From: an uncultured Selenomonadales bacterium
GTDB lineage: Bacteria; Bacillota; Negativicutes; Selenomonadales; Selenomonadaceae
Reading direction: 5' to 3'
DNA length: 6,093 bases
NCBI GenBank assembly: GCA_947305445.1
Contig: CAMZDU010000079.1
Span: 1 to 6,093 of the forward strand
The notes under the pieces were generated by a model, which ran no database searches, was not told the DNA's origin, and saw only the letters and a list, made by a program, of their open reading frames with translations. The stretch's first letter is position 1. Every line of letters begins with the position of its first letter. The position numbers and the translations under genes were made by a program. Of this stretch, positions 4,825 to 6,093 are shown piece after piece.

Positions 4825-5449
4825 GGTGGTTGTCTCCTTTCAGCACGGTTTTGAAGTTTGCAAAGGTCGCCCAGTGAAATTTCTGCCGAGTGGCGACGAT
4901 TGCCGCCTTGATTTTTTCGGTGCCGAATTCCTCCTCAAGGTCGGCCAGCTCGTAGCGTTCGGACGCGCCGAGCGGTCGGTGCATTTCGTTCGCCCAAGTG
5001 TCGAAAACGCTTTCATTAACGGGCGCGGCCGCCCGCGCGCGCGCGCGCGACTCCGGCTCTCTTAATGTCTTAAAGTCTGAAGTCTTAACGTCTTCGCGTG
5101 CGCGTATAGTGGAACTGCCGCCGACTGCTTCGCGGGTGCTTCGCGGGTGCTCCACGGGTGCTTCATCGGTGCTTCGCGGGTGCTCCAACAGTTTTACAAC
5201 CGTTCCGCGTTTGGTCGAGTGTGTTTTGATATGTCCGCGGTCGGACAAAAATTTCAACGCTCGATGAATCGTGCCCGCCGATAGACCAGTCAATCTGCTC
5301 AATTCACGCTCTGAATAGACGCGCTCTTCCGGCCAGAACGCCGCGTTGAAGTCATAAAGGATTGTGTCAAACAACGCCCGCACCGACAGCGGATATGCAT
5401 AGACTATTGCCCGTGAATGAAACTCTTTGAACAAGTCAATCAAACTCAC
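4688..5449 (-). CDS. Phage replication initiator: winged-helix plus DnaD-like domain
   Basis: A 253-aa replication initiator of the type that precedes a DnaI/DnaC-like loader in phages of Bacillota. Residues about 22-80 form a winged helix, with the helix-turn-helix in SERELSRLTGLSAGTIHRAL (46-65) and the wing after DRGHI. Residues about 147-203 (VFDTWANEMHRPLGASERYE, then LADLEEEFGTEKIKAAI and FANFKTVL) match the DnaD C-terminal pattern. The linker between them (about 81-146) is low-complexity, with EHPRST repeated at 89 and 100 and an RARARAAA run; its DNA carries the candidate origin. The start is GTG at 5449 with AAAGGAGG 8 nt upstream. The last 46 codons overlap the loader gene. The tail after residue 205 is Ser/Gly/Asn-rich and unrecognised. 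Confidence 0.9.
   Translation of the reverse strand: MSLIDLFKEFHSRAIVYAYPLSVRALFDTILYDFNAAFWPEERVYSERELSRLTGLSAGTIHRALKFLSDRGHIKTHSTKRGTVVKLLEHPRSTDEAPVEHPRSTREAVGGSSTIRAREDVKTSDFKTLREPESRARARAAAPVNESVFDTWANEMHRPLGASERYELADLEEEFGTEKIKAAIVATRQKFHWATFANFKTVLKGDNHRAKSGNTGNSSVNATSGERISELGLMEIPDWARGATLAGTDAGTL
4834..4840 (-). promoter_or_regulatory. Ribosome binding site of the helicase loader, inside the initiator gene
   Basis: AAAGGAG on the minus strand, 9 nt before the GTG start at 4824. It lies within the coding sequence of the initiator (codons around K204-G205), 150 nt before that gene ends. It is the reason for accepting the GTG start and the long overlap; no comparable site precedes the later in-frame starts. 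Confidence 0.75.
5034..5049. repeat. (CG)8 alternating run
   Basis: Sixteen bases of alternating C and G inside the initiator gene, encoding the RARARA part of the linker. Alternating CG of this length is the classical Z-DNA-prone sequence under negative supercoiling. It lies directly beside the two repeat arrays of the proposed origin, but it may be no more than a codon-level arginine-alanine repeat. Confidence 0.8.
5060..5098. repeat. Degenerate 8-bp direct repeats (TCTTAANG type)
   Basis: Read on the plus strand, five consecutive units TCTTAATG, TCTTAAAG, TCTGAAG, TCTTAACG and TCTTCGCG run from 5060 to 5098, with one 7-base unit. The block is AT-rich compared with the CG run before it and the iteron-like array after it. 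It could be a protein-binding array or the easily melted part of an origin. It lies in the initiator linker. Confidence 0.6.
5126..5191. repeat. 11-bp iteron-like direct repeats, candidate replication origin
   Basis: Six head-to-tail units in strict 11-bp phase on the plus strand: TGCTTCGCGGG at 5126, 5137 and 5170 (identical), TGCTCCACGGG at 5148, TGCTTCATCGG at 5159, and a weak sixth at 5181. The 11-bp period is about one helical turn and is not a multiple of three, so the repeat cannot be explained by a repeated peptide; the EHPRST duplication at residues 89 and 100 is its by-product (33 bp is three units). Several phages, lambda being the best known, carry the origin as iterons inside the initiator gene. 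The array here lies in the linker between the winged helix and the DnaD-like domain, which fits that arrangement. The repeat is seen; origin function is inferred. Confidence 0.75.
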
Positions 5450-5535
5450 TCTCGCTCCCTCCTTTCTTGAAAATTTAACAATATTGAAGTTCTTGCGTCG
5501 CGGCCGAAGTCGTGATACACTTCCGATAAGTTCAT
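5446..5535 (-). CDS. Possible 29-aa leader ORF before the initiator
   Basis: An ATG at 5535 opens a 29-codon frame (MNLSEVYHDFGRDARTS...) whose TGA overlaps the GTG start of the initiator as GTGA, similar to the ATGA coupling elsewhere in this module. Against it, no clear ribosome binding site precedes the ATG, and the start codon lies in the loop of an inverted repeat (5520-5543). It could be a short coupled leader or chance. The frame stays open upstream to 5814, but that part is a shadow of the acidic 107-aa gene. Confidence 0.25.
   Translation of the reverse strand: MNLSEVYHDFGRDARTSILLNFQERRERE
5458..5465 (-). promoter_or_regulatory. Ribosome binding site of the initiator
   Basis: AAAGGAGG on the minus strand, 8 nt before the GTG start at 5449. 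It decides the start of the initiator gene, which would otherwise be uncertain because the codon is GTG. Confidence 0.82.
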
Positions 5536-5543
5536 TTCGGAAA
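5506..5543 (-). promoter_or_regulatory. Overlapping inverted repeats upstream of the initiator
   Basis: In the 126-nt gap before the initiator (5575-5450) the minus strand has TTTCCGA (5543-5537) pairing with TCGGAAG (5526-5520), with one U-G wobble and a 10-nt loop. GAAGT (5523-5519) can instead pair with ACTTC (5510-5506) over an 8-nt loop. The two stems share bases and exclude each other. They could be an operator for a dimeric protein or alternative mRNA folds that control the initiator. The rest of the gap is an AT-rich run near the 3' side and an A8 run after the previous stop; I see no convincing -35/-10 pair. Confidence 0.4.
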
Positions 5544-5575
5544 TTGTATCGTCGGCTTCGGTCGGCTTATTTTTT

Positions 5576-5899
5576 TTACGCCAATCCCAAATAAAACCAG
5601 CGGCGTTCCTCGTCGAAAGTGTCTTCGCGGTAGACGTCTTCGTCGTAGCGGGCTTCCGCTTTAACGTCGGCGTCAATCTCGGCAACCTCCCACAACAAGT
5701 CCCTGATTTCGGCGGCAACGTCGGCGGCGTCCGTGCCGTTTTCGTCCACTTCGCATTTACCAGCGATGGTGAAGTCGTCGCCGTCGTGGTGCCAAGTGTA
5801 GTAGGCTCCGTCAAGCGCGGCTTTCACGTTTTCAACGTCTCCTGCCGTCAAATACTCGTATTCGTCGAGTTTCACTCGGCATTCATAATCGACCGTCAT
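5576..5899 (-). CDS. Highly acidic protein of unknown function (107 aa)
   Basis: A 107-aa protein with about 31 Asp/Glu against about 10 Lys/Arg, so its charge is strongly negative. The first half looks beta-rich (YECRVKLDEYEYLTAGD, then YYTWHHDGDDFTIAGKCEV), the middle helical (DAADVAAEIRDLLWEVAEID, about 58-77), and it ends in an acidic and aromatic tail (RRWFYLGLA). I recognise no family. Small, acidic early phage proteins include DNA mimics that inhibit host nucleases or regulators, but nothing specific points there. The start at 5899 overlaps the preceding gene's stop as ATGA and has a purine-rich GGGGGTGAGG site close upstream; an ATG 11 codons earlier lies inside the preceding gene. 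The next gene follows after 126 nt. Confidence 0.82.
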   Translation of the reverse strand: MTVDYECRVKLDEYEYLTAGDVENVKAALDGAYYTWHHDGDDFTIAGKCEVDENGTDAADVAAEIRDLLWEVAEIDADVKAEARYDEDVYREDTFDEERRWFYLGLA

Positions 5900-6093
5900 A
5901 CCCTCACCCCCTTTCGCAATGCGTCTGAACAAATGCTGTAAAGTTGCATTTCGTTTCGTGCCGCCGTCAAATTGTGTTCGCGGCAGAAATTTTGCATTTT
6001 CAACAAGGCCGTCTCCATTGCCCGTGTCAAACTGTCGACGACGTCTTGCGGCTCCGACAATTCAACGTCATTTAGCTCGTCAAGCGTGGGCAA
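5896..6093 (-). CDS. Partial gene, unknown function (C-terminal 65+ residues)
   Basis: The frame is open to the right edge of the window, so the 5' end is missing; a TTG happens to be the first codon visible but there is no reason to take it as the start. The visible part is helical: SEPQDVVDSLTRAMETALLK, then an MQNFCREHNLTAARNEMQLY helix and a short basic end (LRKGVRV). No family is recognised. Its TGA overlaps the ATG of the acidic 107-aa gene, so the two are translationally coupled. Confidence 0.72.
   Translation of the reverse strand: MPTLDELNDVELSEPQDVVDSLTRAMETALLKMQNFCREHNLTAARNEMQLYSICSDALRKGVRV

Noticed and set aside
5060..5191. CRISPR or minisatellite explanation for the short direct repeats
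   Set aside because: Units of 8 and 11 bp are far too short for CRISPR repeats and there are no spacers; location in the initiator gene favours an iteron reading.
5536..5814. A longer 122-codon frame running into the initiator start
   Set aside because: Its upstream part is Thr/Lys/Pro-rich, antithetical to the acidic gene in the other frame, which has a coupled start; only the last 29 codons lie outside that gene.

Overview
This window reads as part of the early (replication and recombination) module of a temperate or virulent tailed phage, or of a prophage, from a Gram-positive-type host. All eleven supported genes, including the two cut by the window edges, lie on the minus strand and are tightly packed. 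Strong AGGAGG-type ribosome binding sites, a DnaD-like initiator followed by a DnaI-like helicase loader, and a compact SbcC-like ATPase next to an MBL-fold hydrolase all point to a phage of Bacillota (possibly Negativicutes; the genus is not resolvable from sequence alone). No integrase, repressor or structural gene is in the window, so prophage and free phage cannot be told apart.

Layout in transcription order, right to left. (1) 6093-5896 is the tail of an unrecognised gene, translationally coupled to (2) a very acidic 107-aa protein (5899-5576). (3) A 126-nt spacer (5575-5450) contains overlapping inverted repeats and possibly a 29-codon ORF. (4) The replication initiator (5449-4688) has an N-terminal winged helix and a C-terminal DnaD-like domain. 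Its linker DNA carries an 11-bp direct-repeat array that looks like iterons, beside an 8-bp repeat tract and a (CG)8 run, so the phage origin may lie inside this gene. (5) The AAA+ helicase loader (4824-3901) has an N-terminal cysteine cluster and overlaps the initiator by an unusually long 137 nt. (6-9) Four small ORFans follow: a charged helical protein (3904-3578), a 62-aa protein (3581-3393), a zinc-finger protein with a 15-residue tandem repeat (3382-3059), and a 72-aa protein (3062-2844). (10) A 141-aa protein (2776-2351) ends in a -PF tip reminiscent of SSB. (11) After a strong intercistronic hairpin come the zinc-hook SbcC/Rad50-like ATPase (2292-685) and the MBL-fold hydrolase (665-3), then the first two codons of another gene at 6-1.

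Five junctions use the 4-nt ATGA stop/start overlap (at 5899, 3904, 3581, 3062 and 6), so most of the module is probably one translationally coupled polycistronic unit. The likely division of labour is that the initiator binds the iterons and melts the origin, the loader delivers the host replicative helicase, and the SbcC-like ATPase, MBL protein and putative ssDNA-binding protein process DNA ends for recombination-dependent replication. The small ORFans between the two halves have no assignable role. The only places where the coupling visibly relaxes are 5575-5450, 2843-2777 and 2350-2293, and each holds secondary structure.
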